Positions 1-7,145 of a DNA stretch of 33,480 bases are shown here, piece after piece. The notes under the pieces are model-generated. The model had not been told where the DNA came from, made no database searches, and saw only the letters and a list, made by a program, of their open reading frames with translations. Both the position numbers and the translations under genes were made by a program. The stretch's first letter is position 1. Each line of letters begins with the position of its first letter. This DNA comes from Gemmataceae bacterium (GTDB lineage Bacteria > Planctomycetota > Planctomycetia > Gemmatales > Gemmataceae), in NCBI GenBank assembly GCA_009697105.1, contig SIAQ01000055.1, positions 1 through 33,480 on the forward strand, in the 5' to 3' direction.

Positions 1-13
1 CGGACTGGAGAAA

Positions 14-36
14 TCCGTCGCTTACGCTTCCGGCTC
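14..36. repeat. Single arm of palindrome family VII
   Basis: This stretch has the core CGTCGCTTACGCTTCCGGCT, which recurs as a single arm near 14696-14720 and as full palindromes at 15486-15549 and 32275-32390. The partner arm, if any, lies left of the window. Confidence 0.5.
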
Positions 37-126
37 GTACTTTTGTCGGTCGCGTCAACAATGGCCTCGCTCATATAATTAATGCGCATGTCGTCGCTTT
101 TTTTCGGCAAATCCCGCGAACTGGCG

Positions 127-155
127 TTGCCCTTTTTGGAATGTCGCCTTAGAAT
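127..155 (+). promoter_or_regulatory. Candidate sigma-70-type promoter for the riboswitch operon
   Basis: TTGCCC at 127-132 and TAGAAT at 150-155 are separated by 17 bases, close to the housekeeping consensus. Transcription would start near 162, about 15 bases before the riboswitch. The placement supports it, but it rests on sequence match alone. Confidence 0.5.
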
Positions 156-178
156 CTTCATAACAACTTGGTTTCGGT

Positions 179-287
179 ATCTTATCGAGAGTGGCTGAGG
201 GAAGGGCCCTTTGAAGCCACAGCAACCGGTCGCAACCTCTGCGATGCTGGTGCTAACTCCCCCCGGAATTTCCGGGAGAGATAAGAT
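179..287 (+). promoter_or_regulatory. SAM-I (S-box) riboswitch
   Basis: The closing stem P1 is a perfect 8-base pairing of 179-186 with 280-287. Inside it are the S-box landmarks: AGAGTGG and GAGGGA near 188-202, GGCCC near 205, GAAGCCACAGCAACC near 213-227, GGTGCTAACTCC near 249-260, and a hairpin CCCCGGAATTTCCGGG before P1 closes. S-box RNAs bind S-adenosylmethionine and usually shut off methionine or SAM genes. Just downstream, 288-292 (CGTGC) pairs with 299-303 (GCACG) and is followed by TCTTTTGTTC, a possible weak terminator forming the expression platform. The gene controlled is the threonine-synthase-like gene at 410, so the product is probably tied to methionine metabolism. Confidence 0.93.
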
Positions 288-349
288 CGTGCGATACAGC
301 ACGTCTTTTGTTCTCGATTTCCCACCATAGATACCTACCGGTTTATTTT

Positions 350-391
350 GTTTAGCTGTACATCGCGCTCCGCTGCGCGTCGCGGCTAAAC
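350..391. repeat. Palindrome, family I (TTAGCG core), in the leader
   Basis: GTTTAGC (350-356) pairs with GCTAAAC (385-391), with a GC-rich self-complementary middle. It ends a few bases before the ribosome binding site GGGAG (395-399) of the gene at 410. It may be part of the leader fold or just a member of the intergenic palindrome family. Confidence 0.5.
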
Positions 392-409
392 GACGGGAGC
401 ATTGGTATT

Positions 410-1666
410 ATGAATGATTTCGTGCGCGGCCTGAAATGCCGGCTGTGCGGTAAGAACTATCCCAAAAAACCTCTCAACTATTGCGAAGACGATTTCGGCC
501 CACTCGAAGTCGACTACGATTACGACGCCATCCGTGAAGTCATCAATCGCGGCAAGATCGAGTTGCGCCCATTCAACATGTGGCGCTACCGGGAACTGCT
601 GCCCATTGACGGCGAACCGACCGTCGGCCCGCTCGTCGGCGGCACGCCGTTGGTGAAAGCGGATCGCCTGGCCGAAGCGCTGGGCATCGAAAATCTGTGG
701 ATCAAGAACGATGCCGTCAACTTCCCGACGCTGTCGTTCAAGGATCGCGTCGTCTCCGTGGCTTTATCGAAGGCACGCGAGTTCGGCTTCACGACAGTCG
801 GTTGTGCATCGACAGGCAATCTCGCGAACAGCGTCGCCGCCAACGCCGCCCAGGCGGGCATGAAAAGCTACATCTTCGTTCCCCATGATCTCGAGGCAGC
901 CAAGATTCTCAACACCATCGTTTATGGGGCGAATCTCATCGGCATCAAAGGCACGTACGACGATGCCAACCGCCTGTGTAGCCAAGTTGCCGATCGCTAC
1001 AACTGGGGCATGGTCAACGTCAATCTGCGGCCGTTCTATGCCGAAGGCTCAAAGACCGTCGGCTACGAAATCGCCGAGCAGCTCGGCTGGCGCACGCCGC
1101 AACATGTCGTCTCGCCCATGGCCGGTGGCAGCCTGATCGGCAAGGTTCACAAGGCGTTCATGGAGATGTACAAGGTCGGTCTGCTCGACAAGGAACCGCG
1201 CTGCAAGATCTACGGTGCTCAGGCGGCGGGTTGCAATCCAATCATAGCGGGTTTGAAGGCAGGATCCGAGACGCATCGACCGGTACGCAAGCCAAACACG
1301 ATCGCGAAGTCGCTGGCGATCGGCGACCCGGCCGACGGCTACTTCGCCATCAAGGTCATGAAGGAAACGGGCGGTTGGGGCGATGACGCGACCGATGCCG
1401 AGATCGCCGACGCGATGCTGCTCCTCGCCCGGACTGAAGGCATCTTCGCGGAGACCGCAGGCGGCGTGACTCTTGCCGTCACGAAGAAGCTGATTGACGC
1501 CGGCCGAATCCCACGTAATGAGGAGATCGTCATCTGCATCACCGGCAACGGCCTAAAGACGCAAGACGCGGTCGCCGACCTCGTCGAGCGGCATCCGGTC
1601 ATCCGCCCGAACATCGACGACTTTGAAGCGGTGTTGAACGGCAAACGCGAGACTGTGTTGGTGTAA
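410..1666 (+). CDS. Threonine-synthase-family PLP enzyme under a SAM riboswitch
   Basis: This 418-residue protein belongs to fold type II PLP enzymes (ThrC family). An N-terminal Cys-rich segment (Cys10, Cys13, Cys25) resembles the zinc-ribbon start of some ThrC proteins. The PLP lysine is Lys111 in the motif PTLSFKDRVV, and the phosphate-binding loop is ASTGNLANS (133-141). Ordinary ThrC has PTGSFKDRG, so the Gly before Ser and the Gly after Arg are changed. ThrC converts O-phosphohomoserine to threonine. The SAM-I riboswitch upstream and the sulfur-carrier and activating-enzyme genes downstream suggest that this paralogue instead puts sulfur on an activated homoserine to give homocysteine. 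That is inference, and plain threonine synthase remains possible. The ATG at 410 has GGGAG ten bases upstream. A palindrome separates it from the next gene. Confidence 0.85.
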   Translation: MNDFVRGLKCRLCGKNYPKKPLNYCEDDFGPLEVDYDYDAIREVINRGKIELRPFNMWRYRELLPIDGEPTVGPLVGGTPLVKADRLAEALGIENLWIKNDAVNFPTLSFKDRVVSVALSKAREFGFTTVGCASTGNLANSVAANAAQAGMKSYIFVPHDLEAAKILNTIVYGANLIGIKGTYDDANRLCSQVADRYNWGMVNVNLRPFYAEGSKTVGYEIAEQLGWRTPQHVVSPMAGGSLIGKVHKAFMEMYKVGLLDKEPRCKIYGAQAAGCNPIIAGLKAGSETHRPVRKPNTIAKSLAIGDPADGYFAIKVMKETGGWGDDATDAEIADAMLLLARTEGIFAETAGGVTLAVTKKLIDAGRIPRNEEIVICITGNGLKTQDAVADLVERHPVIRPNIDDFEAVLNGKRETVLV

Positions 1667-1667
1667 T

Positions 1668-1726
1668 ATATAGCCCGCCATTTATGGCGGGGAAACGGCA
1701 GACCCGCCATAAATAGCGGGCTATAT
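1668..1726. repeat. Palindrome, family IV (TAGCCCGCC core)
   Basis: Arms 1668-1691 and 1703-1726 match at 23 of 24 positions. Each arm contains its own small palindrome, CCCGCCATTTATGGCGGG. It fills the gap between the PLP enzyme and the sulfur carrier gene. The same core recurs at 6283-6357 with different outer arms. Confidence 0.9.
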
Positions 1727-1740
1727 GAAAAGGAACTCTC

Positions 1741-2013
1741 ATGCCAATCAAAGTCCAAATCCCGCAAGCGATGCGGCAACACGCCGACGGGCAGGCGAAC
1801 GTCGATCTCGCGGGCGCCAACATCAAAGAATTGCTCGATAATCTCGGCGCGAAGCATCCGAACATCGTCGCGCGCATCTTCGAGAACGGCCAAGTTCGGC
1901 GGTTCGTCAATATCTATCTCAACGATGAAGACGTGCGTTATCTTGACAATCTCCAAACCGCGACCAAGGACGGCGACGTCGTGGCCATCATCCCCGCCGT
2001 CGCAGGAGGTTGA
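1741..2013 (+). CDS. MoaD/ThiS-family sulfur carrier protein
   Basis: This 90-residue protein has the beta-grasp pattern of MoaD/ThiS proteins and ends in the diagnostic Gly-Gly (DVVAIIPAVAGG). Such carriers are adenylated at the C-terminal glycine by a ThiF/MoeB enzyme, converted to a thiocarboxylate, and then deliver sulfur to molybdopterin, thiazole, cysteine or homocysteine. A ThiF/MoeB-like gene lies in the same run at 3188. The linkage to a ThrC-like enzyme and a SAM riboswitch favours homocysteine or cysteine formation, as for Wolinella HcyS or Mycobacterium CysO. AAGGAA precedes the ATG. No molybdopterin or thiamin genes are visible here. Confidence 0.88.
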   Translation: MPIKVQIPQAMRQHADGQANVDLAGANIKELLDNLGAKHPNIVARIFENGQVRRFVNIYLNDEDVRYLDNLQTATKDGDVVAIIPAVAGG

Positions 2014-2015
2014 AC

Positions 2016-2363
2016 ATGTCTGCAGAGAATCCCGATGGAACCGTTTGCTCGGACGTACCCGATGGCGCAGCGGTCTTTCCGCTGATTCCCGAAGAACTCG
2101 GCATCCACCCGTTGCTCTTGGCGACGTTGCATGCCGTGGTGTTTTTCGACGGCTCCGAGAGCGAAGTCGTTCACGACGCCGCCGCCAATGAATCGCTCAA
2201 TTATATCGCCACCTATCTACAACGCCTCAAAGGCCCTGATCTCAAACGCATCCGCGAGGATGTGGACGTGCTCCTCGACTTCGCCAAACAAGAAGCCTGG
2301 CCGAAAGAGGAGCAGCAATTCTTGCAGAGCTTCCTCACCGAGTTCGGCGTGGGGCAGATGTAG
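2016..2363 (+). CDS. Unrecognised 115-residue protein in the sulfur-carrier operon
   Basis: I do not recognise the family. The start is the ATG at 2016, six bases after a perfect AGGAGG (2004-2009) that lies inside the last codons of the carrier gene. The two genes are therefore tightly coupled (2 bases between stop and start). The protein is acidic and mostly helical in appearance, without signal peptide or membrane segment. A hydrophobic stretch near residues 33-43 is followed by charged helices. Two cysteines are absent from any CxxC pattern, so it does not look like a sulfurtransferase or a JAMM-type protease. It may be an accessory factor of the carrier pathway, inferred only from the coupling. 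Confidence 0.75.
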   Translation: MSAENPDGTVCSDVPDGAAVFPLIPEELGIHPLLLATLHAVVFFDGSESEVVHDAAANESLNYIATYLQRLKGPDLKRIREDVDVLLDFAKQEAWPKEEQQFLQSFLTEFGVGQM

Positions 2364-2373
2364 TCTGCGATCG

Positions 2374-2436
2374 CGTTTACGTTCAGCGCTCGGTGCATTT
2401 CGTGCCAGGAAGGTATCCAGCGCGCGCTAAACGTGT
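2374..2436. repeat. Degenerate palindrome, family I
   Basis: GCGTTTACGTTCAGCGCTCG on the left faces GCGCGCGCTAAACGTG on the right. The pairing is imperfect but carries the TTAGCG core seen at 3116, 11251, 16941 and 29281. It lies between the 115-residue gene and the Uma2 gene. Confidence 0.5.
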
Positions 2437-2472
2437 ACAAACAGTTTACAATGAAGGGAAGGAGGAAAACCA

Positions 2473-3090
2473 ATGACCATGGCAACAAAACTACGGCGTA
2501 CTCCAAACACCAAGCCAAAACCGCCGGCGTCCTTTCCGCTGCGCCAGTGGACCGTCGAGCAATACCACGAACTGATCGACAAGGAAGTGCTCACTTCCGA
2601 TGACAAAGTAGAACTTCTTGATGGATGGATTGTTGCAAAGATGCCACAGAAACCCGAACACTATTCGTCTGTAACCAAGATAGACCGACGGTTTCTCTGC
2701 GTTCTGCCAACGGGCTGGTGTTGTCGATCGCAGGGGCCCGTTACGCTCTCAACCAGCGAACCCGGACCGGATATCGCTGTTGTCGAAGGTGAGTCGAATA
2801 CGTTCACGAGTCGGCATCCATCCGGCGACGAAATCGGAATGGTGGCCGAAGTCACGCGCGCCTCGATAACGAGAGACCGCGTCGAGAAAGCACGCATCTA
2901 CGCCGAGGCGAGCATTCCCGTTTATTGGATCGTCTACGTCAGCAAAGGCATGATCGAAGTCTTCACCGATCCCGCCAATGGCAAGAAGTGGCGCTATCGC
3001 ACCGCCAAGCAGTACGGCAAGAATGACACGATCCCGCTCGTCCTTCGCGGCAAGAAGGTTGCCGACATTTCGGTGCGGGAACTGGTATAG
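2473..3090 (+). CDS. Uma2-family (DUF820) putative PD-(D/E)XK nuclease
   Basis: This 205-residue protein matches the Uma2 family, which is greatly expanded in planctomycetes and cyanobacteria and has a restriction-endonuclease-like fold of unknown biological role. Visible landmarks are VELLDGWIV near residue 48, the PDIAVVEG strand, the catalytic-type AEV followed by DRVEKARIYAEASIP, and the closing YWIVYV strand with a following VFTDP. The Asp, Glu and Lys of the core are all present, unlike in the second copy at 6399. GGAAGGAGG lies about ten bases before the ATG at 2473; an ATG at 2479 is an alternative. It sits between carrier and activating-enzyme genes, but palindromes on both sides suggest it may be an insertion with no role in the pathway. 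Confidence 0.88.
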   Translation: MTMATKLRRTPNTKPKPPASFPLRQWTVEQYHELIDKEVLTSDDKVELLDGWIVAKMPQKPEHYSSVTKIDRRFLCVLPTGWCCRSQGPVTLSTSEPGPDIAVVEGESNTFTSRHPSGDEIGMVAEVTRASITRDRVEKARIYAEASIPVYWIVYVSKGMIEVFTDPANGKKWRYRTAKQYGKNDTIPLVLRGKKVADISVRELV

Positions 3091-3115
3091 TTCTGTTGAC
3101 TGGTCCAACAAAACA

Positions 3116-3185
3116 AATTTCCCCGTTTAGCGCTCGCCAGATGTGTCACCGGCACGGCGTCAGGCGAACGCTAAACGGGGAAATT
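3116..3185. repeat. Palindrome, family I, with AATTTCCCC outer arm
   Basis: Arms 3116-3138 and 3163-3185 match at 22 of 23 positions. The inner part is GTTTAGCGCTCG, shared with other family I copies. The outer part AATTTCCCC is unique to this copy yet is kept complementary. It ends just before the start codon of the ThiF-like gene. Confidence 0.92.
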
Positions 3186-3187
3186 GG

Positions 3188-4264
3188 ATGATGTCTGAAT
3201 TCAAGATTGAGAAAGTTGACATGAGCAAAGACCCCTCCCTCGAACGTTATAGCCGTCAGATGCGATTTGGCGGCGTCATGGAAAAAGGCCAGCGTAAGCT
3301 GCTCGATAGCCGCGTGACCCTTTGCGGCTGCGGCGCGCTCGGCACTGTCATCGCCAACTCGCTAGTGCGAGCCGGCGTCGGCTTTGTCCGCGTTGTTGAT
3401 CGCGATTTCATCGAGTCGCACAATCTCCAGCGTCAGGTGCTCTTCGATGAAGCCGACATCGCCGCCAATCTGCCCAAGGCCGAGGCGGCAGCGCGGAAGC
3501 TGCGCGTCATAAACTCTGGCGTTACCGTCGAGGCGATCGTCACCGACATCAATCGCACCAACATCGTCGAGTTGGCCAAGGACGTCGATATCATCCTCGA
3601 TGGCACCGACAACTTCGAGATTCGCTATCTCATCAACGATGTCTGCGTGAAATTCGACAAGCCCTGGGTCTACGGCGGATCGATCGGCAGCCACGGGCAG
3701 ACGATGACGATCATCCCCGGCCAAACGCCCTGCCTACGCTGCGTCTTCGAGGCCGCGCCTGCACCGGGCGAAGCGGGCACGTGCGAAACCGCTGGCGTTC
3801 TCGCGCCGATTGTCAGCATCATCGCGAGCTTCCAGGTCGCGGAGTGCATCAAAATTCTCACCGGCCAACCCGAGACGATCAATCGCGAGTTGATCTACGT
3901 TGACGTTTGGGAGAACATCACCCGTCGAATTAAGATCGCGCCGCTGCTGGGTAAAGTCGATTGCCCCTGTTGCAAGCACAAGAAATTCGAATGGCTCGAG
4001 GGCGAACAAGGCTCGCAGACAACCAGCCTCTGTGGCCGCAACGCCGTGCAAGTCGCCCATCGCGTGGCGGCGAAGCTGAACTTCGACGAACTTGCCAGCC
4101 ACCTCAAGCTCATGGGCGGCGACGTCAGCTACAACCGCTTCCTGCTCAAGTTCACCGTTGAAGAGTACGAATTCACCGTCTTCCCCGACGGCCGCGCGAT
4201 CATCAAAGGCACTAGCGACCTCGACAAAGCGAGGGTGCTGTATGCGAAGTATATCGGGCATTGA
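3188..4264 (+). CDS. ThiF/MoeB-like sulfur-carrier adenylyltransferase
   Basis: This is an E1-like enzyme of about 358 residues that should adenylate the C-terminal Gly of the carrier encoded at 1741. Landmarks in order: YSRQMRFGG near residue 21, the nucleotide loop GCGALG near 47-52, NLQRQ near 79-83, PKAEAA near 96-101, DGTDNFEIR near 138, the zinc pairs CLRC (182-185) and CPCC (259-262), and the candidate catalytic Cys199 in GTCETAG. A C-terminal extension of about 80 residues containing CGRNAVQVAH follows, as in ThiF proteins. An upstream in-frame start at 3143 would translate the palindrome, so ATG at 3188 (or 3191) is preferred. It may also serve thiamin or molybdopterin synthesis. Confidence 0.88.
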   Translation: MMSEFKIEKVDMSKDPSLERYSRQMRFGGVMEKGQRKLLDSRVTLCGCGALGTVIANSLVRAGVGFVRVVDRDFIESHNLQRQVLFDEADIAANLPKAEAAARKLRVINSGVTVEAIVTDINRTNIVELAKDVDIILDGTDNFEIRYLINDVCVKFDKPWVYGGSIGSHGQTMTIIPGQTPCLRCVFEAAPAPGEAGTCETAGVLAPIVSIIASFQVAECIKILTGQPETINRELIYVDVWENITRRIKIAPLLGKVDCPCCKHKKFEWLEGEQGSQTTSLCGRNAVQVAHRVAAKLNFDELASHLKLMGGDVSYNRFLLKFTVEEYEFTVFPDGRAIIKGTSDLDKARVLYAKYIGH

Positions 4265-4691
4265 AATGTGACGGTGGCTGCCTCCGATCGTTGACGCTCT
4301 CGGCTCGCCAATGTGGTTTGGATGCTGCTCTTGTTGCTCACGCCAAAAGGGACGAGCACCTGTTCCGAGCCTGGACCGTAAGGGAGTGGACGGACTGGTG
4401 CATGCGGGGCTTTGTCGGCCGCTCCCTCACGGTCCAGGCTCATTAACGCCTGCGCATCTCCTTGATACCGCATGTCCAACAACTGTTTCCGAGTGATGTG
4501 CTCAACCTGTTCAAGGTTCTCATCGGTTTTTGGATGAACGCCTTGAAACCCTTACAGTTGGATGCAAGCCCAAGGTTCTTGTGATACTTCGGTTGTACTT
4601 CCTACAGTCATTCGTTTCCTATGATGAAAAGAGCGACCCGTTCACAACGCCGGTCGCTCCGAATGTGCCACACTCATCCCGGAGACAGCTC
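4265..4691. other. Gene-free stretch with palindrome II and a short hairpin
   Basis: No convincing gene was found. It holds the family II palindrome at 4367-4441 and a perfect 8-base hairpin, GAGCGACC at 4631-4638 with GGTCGCTC at 4652-4659, without a following T run. The end has GGAG seven bases before the next start codon. Confidence 0.6.
4367..4441. repeat. Palindrome, family II
   Basis: Left arm 4367-4394 starts GAGCCTGGACCGTAAGGGAG. Right arm 4414-4441 ends CTCACGGTCCAGGCTC. Most of 28 positions pair. The related copy at 7001-7074 has GAGCCGCGACCGTCAGGGAG, so the arms changed together. Confidence 0.88.
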
Positions 4692-6284
4692 ATGCATGCG
4701 AAACTTCTCTCGCTTGTTCTTGTGCTCACCTTATTCCCGATCACCTCCCGTGCCCAGGAATCGGATCGCAATCTCAAGGGCAGCGGGCAATCCGGTGCGT
4801 TTCTCACGCCTGGCCAGATCGATCGCTGGAGCTTCAATGGCGAGAAGGGCGAGACGATCATTGTCCATGTCGCCAGCAAGGAGTTCGACCCGCTACTCGG
4901 ACTCACTAAGGCGGTCGGGAAAAAAGACGAGACGGTCATTGCCGATGTCGACGACCTTGGCACCGAGAGCCGATTCATGATTCGCTTGCCGGATAAGGGA
5001 ACGTTCAAAATCCGCGTGCGTGCCTTCAAGGATCAGGCGGGCGGGAACTACAAGCTCAACGTTCGGCGGTTTCAGGCCACGCCGCTTGAGGTCGGCAAGT
5101 CCGTCGTCGGCACATTCGACGACGAGGGGATGAGCCATCACTTCTTCAAAGGCGTCAAGGATCAGATTCTCGTCCCGCAACTGAAGGGATCGACTCGTGA
5201 CGCGTGGAGCCTGCTCGACTTCAAAGGCCGCGAGATGGACAACTGGGCCGGCAGCGTGCGCATCGACGAGACCGGCGAGTGCTGCCTGGTCGTGTCCGGG
5301 CCGGTCGATTATCGCTATGACCTTCTCGTGCGCGAAGCTCGTCGGCAGGAACTCGCGATTGGCAAAAACTTGGCGGCGAAACTCGAACAGGGCGCGATGG
5401 ATGTGCTGAGCTTCCAGGGCAAACCGGGCGACTTTCGGCTCTTTGAAATCGAGAAGAAGGGCGTCGTCTCCACGCGGTTGATCTTCGCACCTGAGGATAA
5501 GAGCAGCGAACCGCGAATCGAACGGCGCGGCGCACGCGTGGAGATCGCGTTTCTGCCCGTCGCCAGTCGCGGCGGCTACCTGCGCTATGCCGCGATTCTC
5601 GGTCGCAGCGGGCAGTTTCAATTTCAACTGCTAGCCTCCACCACGGCATCGTACACACTGAACGCACGCGATCCCAGCGTTTCCATCGACGTGAGCAAAG
5701 CGATCGACGGCGACCTGCCGGTTGGCGGAGCGGCGTTCTATAGTTTCAAAGCTGCACCCGGCCAACTTGTGCACGCAAACCTTGCGTCGCAGAAGTTCGT
5801 GCCCTTGCTGCGGCTATACGATGCGCGTGGCAAACTCGTCAGCGCGAGCGGCGGCGACGGTGACGAATTACAAGGCCGATTCACGCACATGATCGTCAGC
5901 GAAGGACTGTATCGCCTGCAGGTCTCGTCGCTCGGCGATGGTGGCGGTGGTGGGTATCAGCAATCGCTCAAGGACATCAAGCTCAAAGACATCGCCGTCG
6001 GCGGGCGCGACAAGGGCTCGCTCTCTCCCGGCGCAACCGACTTCTGGTCCTTCACGGGCAAGCAAGGGCAGACCGTCATACTGAATGTCCGCTCCGCTGC
6101 GTTTGAGCCGATCGTCAGTCTCCACAGCCCCGATGGCGTGCGTCTCGTCGCCGGCAATCAAGGCAACCCCGCGACGGGCAGCCTCGTCGCCATCATGCTG
6201 CCGAAGACGGGACGCTACACGGTGTGGGTATCGTCATCGCGCGGCGCCGGCGACTACACGATGCGGCTGATTGATGGGGATTGA
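4692..6284 (+). CDS. Secreted protein with PPC-like beta-sandwich repeats
   Basis: This exported protein of 530 residues begins with a clear signal peptide (LLSLVLVLTLFPITSRAQ, cleavage after about residue 20). The rest is made of repeats resembling the bacterial pre-peptidase C-terminal (PPC) domain. The signature is a Gly-rich start, then DRWSFNGEKGE or DFWSFTGKQGQ, then a strand with FDPLLGL or FEPIVSL, and a closing strand of the type YTVWVSS. Clear units are near residues 30-125, 340-440 and 440-530, with more diverged units between. No catalytic domain is visible, so it is probably a structural or binding protein of the cell envelope. GGAG at 4681 fixes the start at 4692. Its stop codon overlaps the next palindrome. 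Confidence 0.75.
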   Translation: MHAKLLSLVLVLTLFPITSRAQESDRNLKGSGQSGAFLTPGQIDRWSFNGEKGETIIVHVASKEFDPLLGLTKAVGKKDETVIADVDDLGTESRFMIRLPDKGTFKIRVRAFKDQAGGNYKLNVRRFQATPLEVGKSVVGTFDDEGMSHHFFKGVKDQILVPQLKGSTRDAWSLLDFKGREMDNWAGSVRIDETGECCLVVSGPVDYRYDLLVREARRQELAIGKNLAAKLEQGAMDVLSFQGKPGDFRLFEIEKKGVVSTRLIFAPEDKSSEPRIERRGARVEIAFLPVASRGGYLRYAAILGRSGQFQFQLLASTTASYTLNARDPSVSIDVSKAIDGDLPVGGAAFYSFKAAPGQLVHANLASQKFVPLLRLYDARGKLVSASGGDGDELQGRFTHMIVSEGLYRLQVSSLGDGGGGGYQQSLKDIKLKDIAVGGRDKGSLSPGATDFWSFTGKQGQTVILNVRSAAFEPIVSLHSPDGVRLVAGNQGNPATGSLVAIMLPKTGRYTVWVSSSRGAGDYTMRLIDGD

Positions 6285-6357
6285 TTTCGCAAATAGCCCG
6301 CCATTTATGGCGGGTATACCGAGGAGCCGCCAAAAATGGCGGGCTATTTGCGAAATC
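6283..6357. repeat. Palindrome, family IV, with long outer arms
   Basis: Arms 6283-6314 and 6326-6357 match at 30 of 32 positions. The core is the same as at 1668-1726, but the outer arm GATTTCGCAAATAG is different and still complementary. The left arm starts inside the TGA stop of the PPC-like gene. Confidence 0.93.
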
Positions 6358-6398
6358 AGAATCGCCTGTTAGAATCTCATGGAGGAAAGGAGAATTCG

Positions 6399-6956
6399 AT
6401 GTCGATAGCCACGCTTGAAAAACTGCTTACAGCCGAGGAGTTCTTTCTGTTGCCAAGTCCGCTGGACGGCTCGCAGCATGAATTGGTCCAAGGGGAGATT
6501 ATCACAATGCCGCCACCTGGGATGCTGCATGGCCTAACATGCTCCAAAACCGATCGAAAAATCGGTGTCTACATCGATGGTGGGCCAGGCGGGACATTGG
6601 TATGCAACGATGCTGGCTTTATCACCAAACGCAATCCCGACAGCGTGCGTGGTCCCGATATCTCGTATTGGTCGAAAGATCGCTTCACGGAGATACCAGT
6701 CGGTTATGCTGAGATTGCGCCGGACATGCTGGTCGGGGTTCTGTCGCCTAGCAACACCTGGAAGCAGATTCGCGCCAGGCTCAAAGAGTATTTCGCCAGA
6801 GGCGTTCGCCTGGTTTAGGTGCTCGCTCCGGAGGACCGCACGCTGACGATTTACCGCACGCCGGATGAAGGCCGCATCCTGCACGAAACCGCAACGGCAA
6901 CCCGGGAGGACGTGCTGCCTGGCTTCACGTGCCGGGTGAGCGATTTGCTGCCGTGA
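6399..6956 (+). pseudogene. Uma2-family gene interrupted by an in-frame TAG
   Basis: The reading frame starts at ATG 6399 (GGAGGAAAGGAG upstream) and stops at a TAG at 6816-6818, but the same frame continues to TGA at 6954-6956. The continuation starts VLAPEDRTLTIYRTPDEG and ends VLPGFTCRVSDLLP, which is the normal Uma2 C-terminus. The family motif here is GVRLVW, so the TAG replaces Trp (TGG to TAG). Full length would be 185 residues, normal for Uma2. The conserved VEV strand with the catalytic Glu reads VGV (PDMLVGVLSPSN), so the active site was probably already lost. An upstream extension to 6336 is only palindrome sequence. Confidence 0.88.
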
Positions 6957-6963
6957 GTGAATT

Positions 6964-7135
6964 GATGTATACCTTCAACGGGTGAGTTTGTCGCTTTTCC
7001 GAGCCGCGACCGTCAGGGAGCGGCCGACAATGTGCGCAGGGATCCAGTCGGCCGCTCCCTGACGGTCGCGGCTCGAAAAAGGTTCGATTCGTCCGATAAA
7101 TGCGACATTTCCAACCGTACGAAGTACAGTATGAG
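6964..7135. repeat. Dispersed element (copy A) with perfect palindrome II
   Basis: The centre is a perfect 28-base inverted repeat, 7001-7028 with 7047-7074. Flanks on both sides (CCTTCA..GGTGAGTTTG..GCTTTTCCGA on the left, ACATTTCC..CC..CGAAGTA on the right) are also found around a decayed copy at 30592-30758. The repeated unit is therefore about 170 bases and larger than the palindrome itself. Confidence 0.75.
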
Positions 7136-7145
7136 GCAGGAGCCC

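Noticed and set aside
3143..3187. Upstream start for the ThiF-like gene
   Set aside because: The added 15 residues are encoded by the right part of a palindrome and lack a ribosome site.
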